A stretch of 64,000 nt of DNA from Streptomyces rubradiris (GCF_016860525.1 NZ_BNEA01000015.1:5744968-5808967); one strand, 5' to 3'. Shown: positions 43,813 to 53,440, numbered from the stretch's first letter. Numbers and translations: made by a program. Notes: a model not told the origin generated them from the sequence alone.

Positions 43813-45062
43813 GCGCCCACCACTCCCTTCGGACGCAGCGTCAGGGCGAACGCCACGCAGCCCACGAGCGCCACCGCCGCCCCGGCCAGCGCCGCCCGGT
43901 CGCCCCACACCGTCCAGGCCGCGCCGAACAGCAGCGAGCAGGCGAACCGGGTCAGCGCCTGCCCGGTCTGCACGACGGCCAGCCCGGAGGAGCGCAGCCC
44001 CTCCGGCACGCTGTCGGAGGCGGCGGCCATCAGCACCCCGTCGGTGGCCGCGTAGAAGCAGCCGTGCAGGGCGAGCACCAGCCAGGGCAGCGCGGTGCCG
44101 CGCCAGGAGCCGAGCAGCAGCCCGTACCCGGCGAGCAGGGCGCCGTGACCGGCGAGGAAGACCGTCCAGCGGCCCACCCGGTCCGCGAGCCGGCCGAGCG
44201 GCACCGCCAGCAGCAGGAACGCGGCGGCCGTGCCGAGCGGCAGCAGCGCGAACCAGCGGTCCGGGACCCCGAGCCTGCGCTGGAGCAGCAGGTACACGAA
44301 GGAGTCGCTGACCGTGGCCAGGCCCAGCAGCAGCGCGCACCCGGTGATCCGGCGCAGGTCGCGGCGGCGCAGCAGGGCGAACGCGGCCCGCAGCGTGGGC
44401 CGTTGTACCGCCGTCGGCGCGCCCCGCCCGCCCGGCACGAACAGCACCAGCACCAGCACGCCGGCCGCGGCGACGCAGAAGCTGACGGTGAACACCGCGT
44501 CGTAGCCGTCCACGGTGGCCCGCAGGATCCAGAAGGCCACCAGCGGTCCGAGCAGCGCCCCGGCGGTGTCCATCGCCCGGTGCACGCCGAAGGCCCGGCC
44601 GCGCGTCTCCGGCGTGCTGGACAGCGAGATCAGCGCGTCCCTGGGCGCGGTCCGCAGCCCCTTGCCGGTCCGGTCGGCGGCGAGCACCACCCCGATCGGC
44701 GTCAGCGAGTGCGCCACCAGCAGCAGCGGCTTGCACACGGCCGAGATGCCGTAGCCCAGCCCGGCGATCCACTTGTGCCGCCCGCCGCCCCGGTCGGCGA
44801 AGTGCCCGCCGACCAGCCGGACCAGCGCGGAGAACCCGTTGTAGACGCCGTCCAGGAGCCCGAACCCCAGCGGCGACAGACCCAGACCGCTCACCAGGTA
44901 CAACGGCAGCACCGCCGTCACCATCTCCGAGGAGACGTCGGTGACCAGGCTCACCGTCCCCAGCGCGAGCACGGTCGGCGTGACCGCCGCACGGCGCCGC
45001 CCGGCCGGGGGCCGGACGGCGTCATGAGCGGACGTACTGGCACGACTGTCCGCTACGTACAC
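43809..45062 (-). CDS. MFS transporter, drug-resistance type
   Basis: 417 residues from GTG at 45062, which begins 1 base after the phosphoesterase stop at 45064-45066. Twelve helices. Motifs: GTVSLVTDVSSEMVTAVLPL near the start, GGHFADRGGGRHKWIAGLGY (motif A region), APRDALISLSSTPETRGRAF. This set is typical of the YajR/drug-resistance MFS subgroup with S-S-E-M in helix 1. Coupled to the PD40 gene downstream. Confidence 0.88.
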   Translation of the reverse strand: MYVADSRASTSAHDAVRPPAGRRRAAVTPTVLALGTVSLVTDVSSEMVTAVLPLYLVSGLGLSPLGFGLLDGVYNGFSALVRLVGGHFADRGGGRHKWIAGLGYGISAVCKPLLLVAHSLTPIGVVLAADRTGKGLRTAPRDALISLSSTPETRGRAFGVHRAMDTAGALLGPLVAFWILRATVDGYDAVFTVSFCVAAAGVLVLVLFVPGGRGAPTAVQRPTLRAAFALLRRRDLRRITGCALLLGLATVSDSFVYLLLQRRLGVPDRWFALLPLGTAAAFLLLAVPLGRLADRVGRWTVFLAGHGALLAGYGLLLGSWRGTALPWLVLALHGCFYAATDGVLMAAASDSVPEGLRSSGLAVVQTGQALTRFACSLLFGAAWTVWGDRAALAGAAVALVGCVAFALTLRPKGVVGA

Positions 45063-45063
45063 G

Positions 45064-45951
45064 TCAGGACGCCCAGATCCCGGTGATGTCCTCGGCGGAG
45101 GCCGCGTTGCCCGCGTGCGTGGTCAGCCCCTGGGTGTCCTCCAGGGTGCGCAGCAGGTCGTAGTGGTTGTAGGTGGTGCTCGAAGAGGACCCGGCGGCGA
45201 CGGGCTGCCCGTAGAACACGGTCGGAATCCGGTTCCCGCTCAGCCGGTTGTCCTCGTCGAAGGTGACGACGAGCAGGCTGTTGTGGGTCTTGGCCCAGGT
45301 GGCGTAGGCGCCCAGGTTGTTCTTCAGCCAGGTGTCACCGGTGGACACCGAGCAGTCGTGCATGTCGCTGCACAGGTTCGGCACCACGAACGACAGCTGG
45401 GGCAGCGTCGAGTAGTCGGTGGGGAACTGCGCGAACGTCTTGGCGGTGGACGTGGGCACATTGCTGAACCCGAACCAGGGGTTGTGCTTGCGCGCGTACT
45501 TGCCGCTGCTGCACGTCGTGGACCCCTGGCTCGGCAGGGTCTCGTTGTAGCTGGCCCAGCTGCGCCCGGCGGCGATCATCTCGGACGCCAGGTTGGGCGC
45601 CGAGGAGAAGCCCGGGGTGTAGCAGCTGTCGTCGGTGATGCCCTGCGTGGAGCCGGAGAACATCGCGAAGTAGTTGGGCTGGCTCGGATGGGTCTCGGCG
45701 TACGACTGGGTCAGGTTGGCACCTCCCGCCTTCAGCGAGTTGAGGTACGGCGCGCTGGACGACCCGATGACCTGGCTGTACGCGTGGTTCTCGAAGACCA
45801 CGACGACGACGTGGTCCGGGCGGGGCACGGTGCCCGCGGCGTGCGCGGACTCCTGGCCGAGCCCGGTCCACAGCCCGGCCGCGGCCGCGGCGAGGGCCGC
45901 CGTACCGGCCACGAGGGCCCGGGCGCGGCGGTACACGGAACTGCCGGACAC
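45064..45951 (-). CDS. Secreted phosphoesterase (PF04185-type acid phosphatase)
   Basis: 295 residues from GTG at 45951 (GGAGG five bases before). Signal sequence near residues 8-40 (VAGTAALAAAAAGLWTGLGQ). The phosphoesterase family pattern is RPDHVVVVVFENHAYSQVIG with the metal Glu-Asn, THPSQPNYFAMFSGS (nucleophile Ser/Thr region), and LLVVTFDEDNRLSGNRIPTV. Four cysteines are likely in disulphides. Cleaves phosphate esters outside the cell. First gene of the three-gene operon running to 42793, divergent from DUF72. Confidence 0.88.
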   Translation of the reverse strand: MSGSSVYRRARALVAGTAALAAAAAGLWTGLGQESAHAAGTVPRPDHVVVVVFENHAYSQVIGSSSAPYLNSLKAGGANLTQSYAETHPSQPNYFAMFSGSTQGITDDSCYTPGFSSAPNLASEMIAAGRSWASYNETLPSQGSTTCSSGKYARKHNPWFGFSNVPTSTAKTFAQFPTDYSTLPQLSFVVPNLCSDMHDCSVSTGDTWLKNNLGAYATWAKTHNSLLVVTFDEDNRLSGNRIPTVFYGQPVAAGSSSSTTYNHYDLLRTLEDTQGLTTHAGNAASAEDITGIWAS

Positions 45952-46078
45952 TTCAACCTCCGGAAATGGGTGGACGGCTGGCGGTGCGGACAGAGCATGC
46001 ACACGCCAAAATGCCCGCGCCGCACGCGAGCCAACCCCACGGGTGAAGACCGGATGAACGCCGGGTACCCCCGCCCCC

Positions 46079-46960
46079 ATGGCGGACATCCTCATCGGCA
46101 CCTGCGGCTGGACCGACCCGAACCTGCTCCGGAGCGACTGGTACCCCCCGGGCACCGGCACTCCCGAGAAACGCCTGCGCCACTACGCCACCCGCTTCCC
46201 CCTGGTGGAGGCGGACTCGCCGTACTACGCCCTGCCGTCCTCCCGCACCACCACCCACTGGGCGGAACGCACACCCCCCGGTTTCCGCTTCGACGTCAAG
46301 GCGTTCTCCCTCCTCACCGGCCACCCCACCCGCCCCGCGGCCCTCCCCCCGGACCTGCGCGCCCACCCCCGGAACGAGGCCCTGCGTACGGAGGTCTGGA
46401 CCCGCTACGCCGAAGCCCTGACCCCCCTGCTCCACTCCGGCCGCCTCGGCACCCTCCTCTTCCAGTACCCGGCCTCCCTCCACCCCGGCCCCGAGGCCGA
46501 GACCTTCATCCGCACCGCCCGCGAACGCGCCGAAGGCTGGCCCTTCGCCGTGGAGTTCCGCGACCCCGCCTGGTGGCACCCGGCGAACGCCCCCCGCACG
46601 ACCTCCTTCCTCAAGGACCTGAACGCCACGGCGGTGGCCACGGACACCCCCGACCCCCGGCACCCCGTCCCCGTCACCACCCCCCACCTCACCATCGTCC
46701 GCTTCCACGGCCGCAGCCCCCACTGGCGCACCGGCACCAAGGAAGACCGCTTCCGCCACACCTACACCGAGCGTGAACTGGAGGAATGGCTCCCCCACAT
46801 CCACACCTCAGCGGCAGCCGCCGCCGAAACCCACCTCCTCTTCAACAACTGCTGCGGCGACGCGGCTCCAAGGGCGGCCGAGATGATGCGAGACCTACTG
46901 AGCAGGAGGGGAATCCCACACCAGAGGACAGCGCCGGAGGGGAGGCCGACGGGCCCATAG
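46079..46960 (+). CDS. DUF72 (YecE-like) TIM-barrel protein
   Basis: 293 residues starting MADILIGTCGWTDPNLLRSD at 46079. GTCGWTD, VEADSPYYALPS, FRFDVKAFSLLTGH, LLFQYPASLHPG, FAVEFRDPAWW and VRFHGRSPHW are the blocks of DUF72. The fold is a TIM barrel with no confirmed activity. No clear ribosome site precedes the ATG, so it may be leaderless. The 705-base gap after it is mostly the 32-bp repeat. Confidence 0.9.
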   Translation: MADILIGTCGWTDPNLLRSDWYPPGTGTPEKRLRHYATRFPLVEADSPYYALPSSRTTTHWAERTPPGFRFDVKAFSLLTGHPTRPAALPPDLRAHPRNEALRTEVWTRYAEALTPLLHSGRLGTLLFQYPASLHPGPEAETFIRTARERAEGWPFAVEFRDPAWWHPANAPRTTSFLKDLNATAVATDTPDPRHPVPVTTPHLTIVRFHGRSPHWRTGTKEDRFRHTYTERELEEWLPHIHTSAAAAAETHLLFNNCCGDAAPRAAEMMRDLLSRRGIPHQRTAPEGRPTGP

Positions 46961-47189
46961 AAAAGCGGACCCGCGCCCGCCCACGGCGGCCCGGGAACGG
47001 GGAGGCGAAGCGAACCCGAGGCCGCGCACGGCGGGAAGGGGACGTTGGCGGGTTGTGTCCGCCCGCAGCGGCCGGCGAGAAGTCCGGCGACGCACGAGAG
47101 ACAGGGCGCCGGACCGAGGACGGACACTGCCCACCGCGGCCCCGACTCCCACACGACAGTGGGCGCGACCGCAACCACGACGAGCCCGC

Positions 47190-47585
47190 ACGGGCCGTCG
47201 CAGGCACAAGGCCCGCGCGCCCGCACCCGTCGCAGGCACAAGGCCCGCGCGCCCGCACCCGTCGCAGGCACAAGGCCCGCGCGCCCGCACCCGTCGCAGG
47301 CACAAGGCCCGCGCGCCCGCACCCGTCGCAGGCACAAGGCCCGCGCGCCCGCACCCGTCGCAGGCACAAGGCCCGCGCGCCCGCACCCGTCGCAGGCACA
47401 AGGCCCGCGCGCCCGCACCCGTCGCAGGTACAAGGCCCGCGCGCCCGCACCCGCCGCAGGTACAAGGCCCGCACCCGCACCCGCCGCAGGTACAAGGCCC
47501 GCACCCGCACCCGCCGCAGGCACAAGGCCCGCACCCGCACCCGTCGCAGGTACAAGGCCCACGCACCCGCACCCGCCGCAGCACC
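47190..47585. repeat. About 12 tandem 30-32 bp units before glnE
   Basis: CAGG(C/T)ACAAGGCCCG recurs at 47201, 47233, 47265, 47297, 47329, 47361, 47393, 47425 and 47457 (32 bp), then 47487, 47517 and 47547 (30 bp) with a partial at 47579. Early units are identical; the 30-bp form has lost a CG pair in the CGCGCG run. There are no unique spacers. It occupies the right half of the 46961-47665 gap, just upstream of the glnE ribosome site; 46961-47189 holds nothing recognised. Confidence 0.93.
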
Positions 47586-47665
47586 GCCCCACCACCCAAG
47601 CCCCCCGCCCCCCGCCGGTTACGCTCGGGCCAGGACGCCGCACCACACCAGAGGAGACCACGGAC

Positions 47666-50662
47666 ATGACGCCGGGGCGCAGAAGCAGCACCTTCACCCG
47701 TCTGCTCCGACACGGCTTCACCGACCCCTCCGCAGCCGAACGCCTCCTGGACGGCCCCGAACTGGCCCCCGTCCGCAACGATCCCGTCCTCCTCGAAGCC
47801 CTCGGCGCCACCGCCGACCCCGACCTCGCCCTGCACGGCCTGGTCCGCCTCCTGGAGGCCCAGCCCACCCCCACCGCCCACCGCGAACTGCTGGACACCC
47901 TCATCGCGGCCAAACCCCTCCGCGACCGCCTCCTCGGCGTCCTCGGCGCCTCCACCGCCCTCGCCGACCACCTCACCCGCCATCCCACCGACTGGCACGC
48001 CCTGGTCACCTACGAACCGCACGACCTCCACCCGGGCGTCACGGAGTTCGAACGCGGCCTGGCCGAGGCCACCGACCCGGTCACCCTCCGCGTCGCCTAC
48101 CGCCGCTGCCTGCTCTCCCTCGCCGCCCGCGACGTCTGCGGCACCACGGACGTCGCCGAGACCGCCGGCGAACTCGCCGACCTGGCCACCGCCACCCTCC
48201 GTACCGCCCTGTCCCTCGCGACCGCCGCCGCCCCCGAGGACGCCGCCGCCTGCCGCCTCGCGGTGATCGCGATGGGCAAGTGCGGCGGCCACGAACTGAA
48301 CTACGTCTCCGACGTCGACGTGATCTTCGTGGCGGAACCGACGGAGGGCACCCCGGAGCAACAGGCCCTCCGGTCCGCCACGAAACTCGCCTCCCACCTG
48401 ATGCGGATCTGCTCCGAGACGACCGTGGAGGGCTCCATCTGGCCGGTGGACGCCAACCTCCGCCCCGAGGGCCGCAACGGCCCCCTCGTGCGCACCCTCA
48501 GCAGCCACGTCGCCTACTACCAGCGCTGGGCCAAGACCTGGGAGTTCCAGGCCCTCCTCAAGGCCCGCCCGGTGGCCGGCGACCCGGCGCTCGGCCAGGC
48601 GTACCTGGACGCGCTGCACCCCCTCGTCTGGCAGGCGGCCGAGCGGGAGAACTTCGTGCCGGACGTGCAGAAGATGCGCCGCCGCGTGGTGGAGAACATC
48701 CCCGCGGCCGAGATCGACCGGGAACTCAAACTCGGCCCGGGCGGCCTGCGCGACGTGGAGTTCGCCGTCCAGCTCCTCCAGCTGGTGCACGGCCGCACCG
48801 ACCCCGCCCTGCGCAGCGGCACCACCCTGGACGCCCTGGGGGCCCTGGCCGCCGGCGGCTACGTGGGCCGCGAGGACGCGGCCCGGCTGGACGAGGCGTA
48901 CCGCTTCCTGCGCTCCATGGAGCACCGCATCCAGCTGTACCGGCTGCGCCGCACCCACCTCGTCCCCGAGGCGGAGACCGACCTGCGCCGCCTCGGCCGC
49001 TCGCTGGGCCTGCGCACCGACCCGGTGACCGAGCTGACCCGCGAGTGGAAGCGGCACACCACGGTCGTACGCCGCCTGCACGAGAAGCTGTTCTACCGTC
49101 CGCTGCTCGACGCTGTCGCCCAACTCGCGCCCGGCGAGGCACGGTTGAGCGCGGAGGCGGCCCGCGAACGCCTCATCGCCCTCGGCTACGCCGACCCGGC
49201 CGCCGCCCTGCGCCACCTGGAGGCCCTGGCCTCCGGCGTGACCCGCAAGGCGGCCATCCAGCGCACCCTGCTGCCCGTGCTGCTCGGCTGGTTCGCCGAC
49301 TCCGCCGACCCGGACGCCGGCCTGCTGAACTTCCGCAAGGTCTCCGACGCGCTCGGCAAGACCCCCTGGTACCTGCGGCTGCTGCGCGACGAGGGCGCCG
49401 CGGCGGAGAACCTGGCCCGCGTGCTGTCGGCGGGCCGCCTCGCCCCCGACCTGCTGATGCGCGCACCGGAGGCGGTGGCCCTGCTCGGCGACGGCGACGG
49501 CGACGGCGGCCTCGCGCCCCGGCAGCGCGCCGCGCTGGAGCAGGAGATCCTGGCGGCCGTGGGCCGCGCCGAGAACGCCGTGCAGGGCGTCACGGCCGCC
49601 CGCGGCGTGCGCCGCCGCGAGCTGTTCCGCACCGCCGCCGCCGACATCGTCGGCTCCTACGGCACCGAGACCAGCCCCGCCGAGGCGGACCAGGGCGCCC
49701 TGGTGGACCGGGTCGGCGCGGCCGTCTCCGACCTCACCAAGGCCACCCTGGCCGGCACCCTGCGCGCGGTCGTCCGGGAGGGCTGGGGCGACACCCTGCC
49801 CACCCGGTTCGCGGTCATCGGCATGGGCCGCTTCGGCGGGCACGAGCTGGGCTACGGCTCCGACGCCGACGTGTTGTTCGTGCACGAGCCGAGGGAGGGC
49901 GTGGCCGAGCAGGAGGCGGCTGCCGCCGCCAACCGGGTCGTCGCCGAGATGCGCCGGCTGCTCCAGCTGCCCAGCGCCGACCCGCCGCTGCTCATCGACG
50001 CCGACCTGCGCCCGGAGGGCAAGTCGGGGCCGCTGGTGCGCACCCTGAAGTCGTACGAGGCGTACTACCGCCGCTGGTCCCTGGTCTGGGAGTCGCAGGC
50101 GCTGCTGCGGGCCGAGCCGGTGGCCGGCGACACCGACCTGGGCCGGCGCTTCGTCGAGCTGATCGACCCGCTGCGCTACCCGGCCAAGGGCCTCACCGAG
50201 GACGCGGTGCGCGAGATCCGCCGGCTGAAGGCGCGGATGGAGTCCGAGCGGCTGCCGCGCGGCGCCGACCCCAAGCTGCACACCAAGCTGGGCCCCGGCG
50301 GCCTGTCCGACGTGGAGTGGACGGTCCAGCTGCTCCAGCTCCGCCACGCCCACCACGAGCCGGGCCTGCGCACCACCCGCACCCGCGAGGCGCTGGCCGC
50401 CGCCCGCGCGGCCGGGCTGCTGTCCGCCGAGGACGCGGAGATCCTGGACGAGGCGTGGGTGCTGGCGAGCCGGGTGCGCAACGCGGTGATGCTGGTGCGC
50501 GGCCGGGCCGGGGACACCTTCCCCACCGAGCCGCGCGAGCTGGCCGCGGTGGGCCGCTACCTCGGCTACGGCGCCGGTCACGCCGGGGACATGCTGGACG
50601 CCTACCGCCGCACCACCCGCCGGGCCCGCACGGTGGTGGAGGACCTGTTCTACGGCGACTGA
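47666..50662 (+). CDS. glnE: Glutamine synthetase adenylyltransferase (bifunctional AT/AR)
   Basis: 998 residues from ATG at 47666 with AGAGGAG before; earlier in-frame codons are only the repeat array. Two nucleotidyltransferase domains are present: adenylyl-removing GKCGGHELNYVSDVDVIFV near residue 205, and adenylyl-transferring GMGRFGGHELGYGSDADVLF near residue 718, each followed by a helical bundle (EIDRELKLGPGGLRDVEFAV; KLHTKLGPGGLSDVEWTVQL). It controls GlnA activity in nitrogen excess. GlnA2 nearby lacks the tyrosine site. The operon context is single gene, flanked by repeats on both sides. Confidence 0.96.
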   Translation: MTPGRRSSTFTRLLRHGFTDPSAAERLLDGPELAPVRNDPVLLEALGATADPDLALHGLVRLLEAQPTPTAHRELLDTLIAAKPLRDRLLGVLGASTALADHLTRHPTDWHALVTYEPHDLHPGVTEFERGLAEATDPVTLRVAYRRCLLSLAARDVCGTTDVAETAGELADLATATLRTALSLATAAAPEDAAACRLAVIAMGKCGGHELNYVSDVDVIFVAEPTEGTPEQQALRSATKLASHLMRICSETTVEGSIWPVDANLRPEGRNGPLVRTLSSHVAYYQRWAKTWEFQALLKARPVAGDPALGQAYLDALHPLVWQAAERENFVPDVQKMRRRVVENIPAAEIDRELKLGPGGLRDVEFAVQLLQLVHGRTDPALRSGTTLDALGALAAGGYVGREDAARLDEAYRFLRSMEHRIQLYRLRRTHLVPEAETDLRRLGRSLGLRTDPVTELTREWKRHTTVVRRLHEKLFYRPLLDAVAQLAPGEARLSAEAARERLIALGYADPAAALRHLEALASGVTRKAAIQRTLLPVLLGWFADSADPDAGLLNFRKVSDALGKTPWYLRLLRDEGAAAENLARVLSAGRLAPDLLMRAPEAVALLGDGDGDGGLAPRQRAALEQEILAAVGRAENAVQGVTAARGVRRRELFRTAAADIVGSYGTETSPAEADQGALVDRVGAAVSDLTKATLAGTLRAVVREGWGDTLPTRFAVIGMGRFGGHELGYGSDADVLFVHEPREGVAEQEAAAAANRVVAEMRRLLQLPSADPPLLIDADLRPEGKSGPLVRTLKSYEAYYRRWSLVWESQALLRAEPVAGDTDLGRRFVELIDPLRYPAKGLTEDAVREIRRLKARMESERLPRGADPKLHTKLGPGGLSDVEWTVQLLQLRHAHHEPGLRTTRTREALAAARAAGLLSAEDAEILDEAWVLASRVRNAVMLVRGRAGDTFPTEPRELAAVGRYLGYGAGHAGDMLDAYRRTTRRARTVVEDLFYGD

Positions 50663-50734
50663 CACCGGCCCGGACCCCCGAACCGCCCCACAACCGAACA
50701 CCGCAACCCGCCCGCCCGAAGCCCGGACTCCGCG

Positions 50735-51060
50735 GCCGGAAGCCGGGACCCCGGGCGCGCCGGTAACCGGAACCTCGCGCCCGCCGGAAGCCGGGACCCC
50801 GCGCGCGCCGGTAACCGGGACCCCGCGCGCGCCGGTAACCGGAACCTCGCGCCCGCCGGAAGCCGGGACCCCGCGCGCGCCGGTAACCGGAACCTCGCGC
50901 CCGCCGGAAGCCGGGACCCCGCGCGCGCCGGTAACCGGAACCTCGCGCCCGCCGGAAGCCGGGACCCCGCGTGCGCCGGGAGCCGGGACCCCGCGCGCCG
51001 GGAGCCGGGACCCGCGCGCGCCGGAGGCCCGGAACCCGCCCGCCGGAACCCGGCCCCGGA
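50735..51060. repeat. 24-bp tandem array after glnE (two alternating forms)
   Basis: Units such as GCCGGAAGCCGGGACCCCGC and GCCGGTAACCGGAACCTCGC start at 50735, 50759, 50783, 50807 and 50831 and continue every 24 bp to about 50975, then loosen to about 51060. About a dozen are visible. It fills most of the gap 50663-51202. Confidence 0.93.
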
Positions 51061-51202
51061 CCCCGTCTCCGACGAGCTGCACGCGCCGCGGCCGAAGGAC
51101 TCCGTGGCAGCCCGTGACCGCCGCGCCCGGGACGCCCGCGAGGCAGGTGCCCAGGTCCGACCCGCACCGGCCGGCGGCCCAAACCGTCGCCGCCCCCGCG
51201 GC

Positions 51203-52063
51203 CTACCCGGTCGGCGCCGACCCCCACGCCCGCCCAGCGGGCCGGGGGACCAGCCGCGGCAGCGCGTAGGGCGGGCTGCCGTACCAGAGGCGGGCCGCCG
51301 CGAAGCCGAAGGCGAGGCAGACGACCCCGCCCACCGCGTCCAGCCAGAAGTGGTTGGCCGTGGCGACGATCACCACGAGGGTGAGCGCCGGGTACAGCAG
51401 CCCCAGCACCCGCGCCCACGGCACCGAAGCCAGCGCGCACACCGTCAGCCCGCACCACAGCGACCAGCCGATGTGCATCGACGGCATCGCCGCGTACTGG
51501 TTGGACATGTGCTTGAGGTCGCCGGAGGCCATCGAACCCCAGGTGTGGTGCACCATCACGGTGTCCACGAAGTGCCCGCCGCGCATCAACCGAGGGGGTG
51601 CGAGCGGGAACAGGTAGTAACCGAGCAGGGCCGCACCGGTGGTCGCGAACAGCACCAGCCGGGTCGCCGCGTACCGGCCGGGATGCCACCGGTACAGCCA
51701 CACCAGCACCCCGAGCGTGATGATGAAGTGCAGTGTCGCGTAGTAGTAGTTCATCCCGATGATGAGCCAAGACACCGAGTTGGCGGCGTGGTTGACCGTC
51801 TGCTCCACGCCGACGCCGATCGCGTGCTCGAACCGCCAGATCCAGTCGGCGTTGCGCAGCGCCGCGTCCCGCTGCTCCGGGACGGCGTTGCGCACCAGCG
51901 AGTACGTCCAGTAACTCACCGCTACCAGAAGGATCTCGAACCACAGCCGGGGCCGGCGCGGGCGCGGCCGGCGCGGCCGTCCCGGTCCGTCCTCGCCCGT
52001 GACGGCCCGCGGAGCGGCCACCTCCTCGCGACCGTCCGGCTCTGTCACGGTCGAGTCACTCAT
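51203..52063 (-). CDS. PAP2/AUR1-like phosphatase or inositol-phosphotransferase membrane protein
   Basis: 286 residues from ATG at 52063 (GTG at 52069 is an alternative). Six helices with the PAP2 active-site set: FPLAPPRLMRGG, AAMPSMHIGWSLW (His acid) and TANHFWLDAVGG (nucleophile His). The N-terminal about 40 residues are acidic then arginine-rich. Members remove phosphate from lipids or transfer inositol phosphate; which is not clear. Single gene, next to malR. Confidence 0.9.
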   Translation of the reverse strand: MSDSTVTEPDGREEVAAPRAVTGEDGPGRPRRPRPRRPRLWFEILLVAVSYWTYSLVRNAVPEQRDAALRNADWIWRFEHAIGVGVEQTVNHAANSVSWLIIGMNYYYATLHFIITLGVLVWLYRWHPGRYAATRLVLFATTGAALLGYYLFPLAPPRLMRGGHFVDTVMVHHTWGSMASGDLKHMSNQYAAMPSMHIGWSLWCGLTVCALASVPWARVLGLLYPALTLVVIVATANHFWLDAVGGVVCLAFGFAAARLWYGSPPYALPRLVPRPAGRAWGSAPTG

Positions 52064-52183
52064 GGTCACAGAGTCTGCCAGAAAAGGTTGTTTCCCCGGC
52101 CGATCATCCCAAGACCGGCTCCGCCGCGCACCTTCTGGGCCGGGCGCGGGCCCCGCGGCCGGGGCGAGCCCGGGTCCCGCGGC

Positions 52184-53218
52184 CTACGACGCGCGTGAAC
52201 CGTGCGGAGCCGAGGCGGTCGAGCCGCGCACCACCAGCTCCGGCATGAACACGAACTCGCTGTGCGGCGCCGGGGTCCCGCCGATCTCCTCCAGCAGCGT
52301 GCGCACCGCCGCCTGCCCCATCGCCGGGACCGGCTTGCGCACCGTGGTCAGGGGCGGGTCGGTGAAGGCGATCAGCGGGGAGTCGTCGAAGCCGACCACC
52401 GACACGTCCCGGGGTACCTCCAGGCCCCGCTGCCGGGCCGTGCGTATCGCGCCCAGCGCCATCATGTCGCTGGCGCAGACCACCGCCGTACAGCCCCGCT
52501 CGATCAGCGCCGCCGCCGCGGCCTGTCCGCCTTCCAGCGTGTACAGCGAGTGCTGGATCAGCTCGCCCTCCACGGTCTGCGCGGCGAGCCCCAGCTGGTC
52601 CCGCACGGCCCGTACGAAGCCCTCGATCTTGCGCTGCACCGGCACGAACCGCTTGGGCCCGAGGGCGAGCCCGATCCGGGTGTGCCCGAGGGACACCAGG
52701 TGCGTCACCGCGAGCGTCATCGCCGCGCGGTCGTCGGGGGAGATGAACGGCGCCTGCACCCGCGGCGAGAACCCGTCCACCAGCACGAACGGCACGCCCC
52801 GCGCCCGCAGCCGCTCGTAGCGCTGCATGTCGGCGGTGGTGTCGGCGTGCAGCCCGGAGACGTAGATGATCCCGGCGACCCCGCGGTCCACCAGCATCTC
52901 GGTCAGCTCGTCCTCGGTCGACCCGCCCGGGGTCTGCGTGGCGAGCACCGGGGTGTAGCCCTGGCGGGTCAGCGCCTGGCCGATGACCTGCGCCAGGGCC
53001 GGGAATATCGGGTTCTCCAGCTCGGGCGTGATCAGCCCGACCAGACCCTCGCTGCGCTGCCGCAGCCGTACCGGGCGCTCGTAGCCCAGGACGTCCAGGG
53101 CGGCGAGCACGGACTGGCGGGTGGTGGCGGCGACGCCCGGCTTTCCGTTGAGGACCCGGCTGACGGTCGCTTCGCTCACCCCCGCCTGCGCAGCGATGTC
53201 GGCAAGCCGTGTGGTCAC
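52184..53218 (-). CDS. malR: MalR, LacI-type maltose repressor
   Basis: 344 residues from GTG at 53218 (VTTRLADIAAQAGVSEATVS); an in-frame ATG further up adds a proline-rich leader. HTH near residues 4-25, hinge RVLNGKPGVAATTRQSVL, then a periplasmic-binding-like ligand domain (GLVGLITPELENPIFPALAQ, VVGFDDSPLIAFTDPPLTTV). Divergent from malEFG-aglA, as in S. coelicolor, where MalR represses maltose use and is released by maltodextrin. Half-sites for it lie in the 344-base intergenic space. Confidence 0.93.
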   Translation of the reverse strand: MTTRLADIAAQAGVSEATVSRVLNGKPGVAATTRQSVLAALDVLGYERPVRLRQRSEGLVGLITPELENPIFPALAQVIGQALTRQGYTPVLATQTPGGSTEDELTEMLVDRGVAGIIYVSGLHADTTADMQRYERLRARGVPFVLVDGFSPRVQAPFISPDDRAAMTLAVTHLVSLGHTRIGLALGPKRFVPVQRKIEGFVRAVRDQLGLAAQTVEGELIQHSLYTLEGGQAAAAALIERGCTAVVCASDMMALGAIRTARQRGLEVPRDVSVVGFDDSPLIAFTDPPLTTVRKPVPAMGQAAVRTLLEEIGGTPAPHSEFVFMPELVVRGSTASAPHGSRAS

Positions 53219-53341
53219 GCCACTGGACTGTACCGGTCGGCTCCGCCCTTGCACACCGGCCGGACGCCGGGCGCGGACGGCCGGACGCCCCGCAGTGGGT
53301 TGCTGCCTCATCGCGGCTCCCTCGAATCATGGTGGCAAGAG

Positions 53342-53440
53342 CTTGCAGAGTCTTGCACAAGTGTCCAGCGGCCGCCGAACGGTTACGGCCGGGTAACCAT
53401 CGTGTTCCCTTGCACTTTTTTTCTGCAAGGTCTTTCGCAG
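53342..53440. promoter_or_regulatory. Cluster of MalR half-sites in the malR-malE space
   Basis: CTTGCAG (53342-53348) and CTTGCAC (53352-53358) are ten bases apart; CTTGCAC (53409-53415) and CTGCAAG (53423-53429) face each other; CTTTCGCAG is at 53432-53440. The heptamer CTTGCAG is known in Streptomyces maltose and amylase promoters. The last pair are close to the likely malE promoter, and the first closer to malR. Confidence 0.7.

Noticed and set aside
47190..47585. 32-bp repeats as a CRISPR array
   Set aside because: Units are strictly head-to-tail with no unique spacers and no cas genes are in the window.
46895..51082. 1395-residue repetitive minus-strand ORF over glnE and both arrays
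   Set aside because: It is the reverse of glnE and of the 32-bp and 24-bp arrays. Open frames come from GC codon bias and repeat lengths; no start signal or family match.
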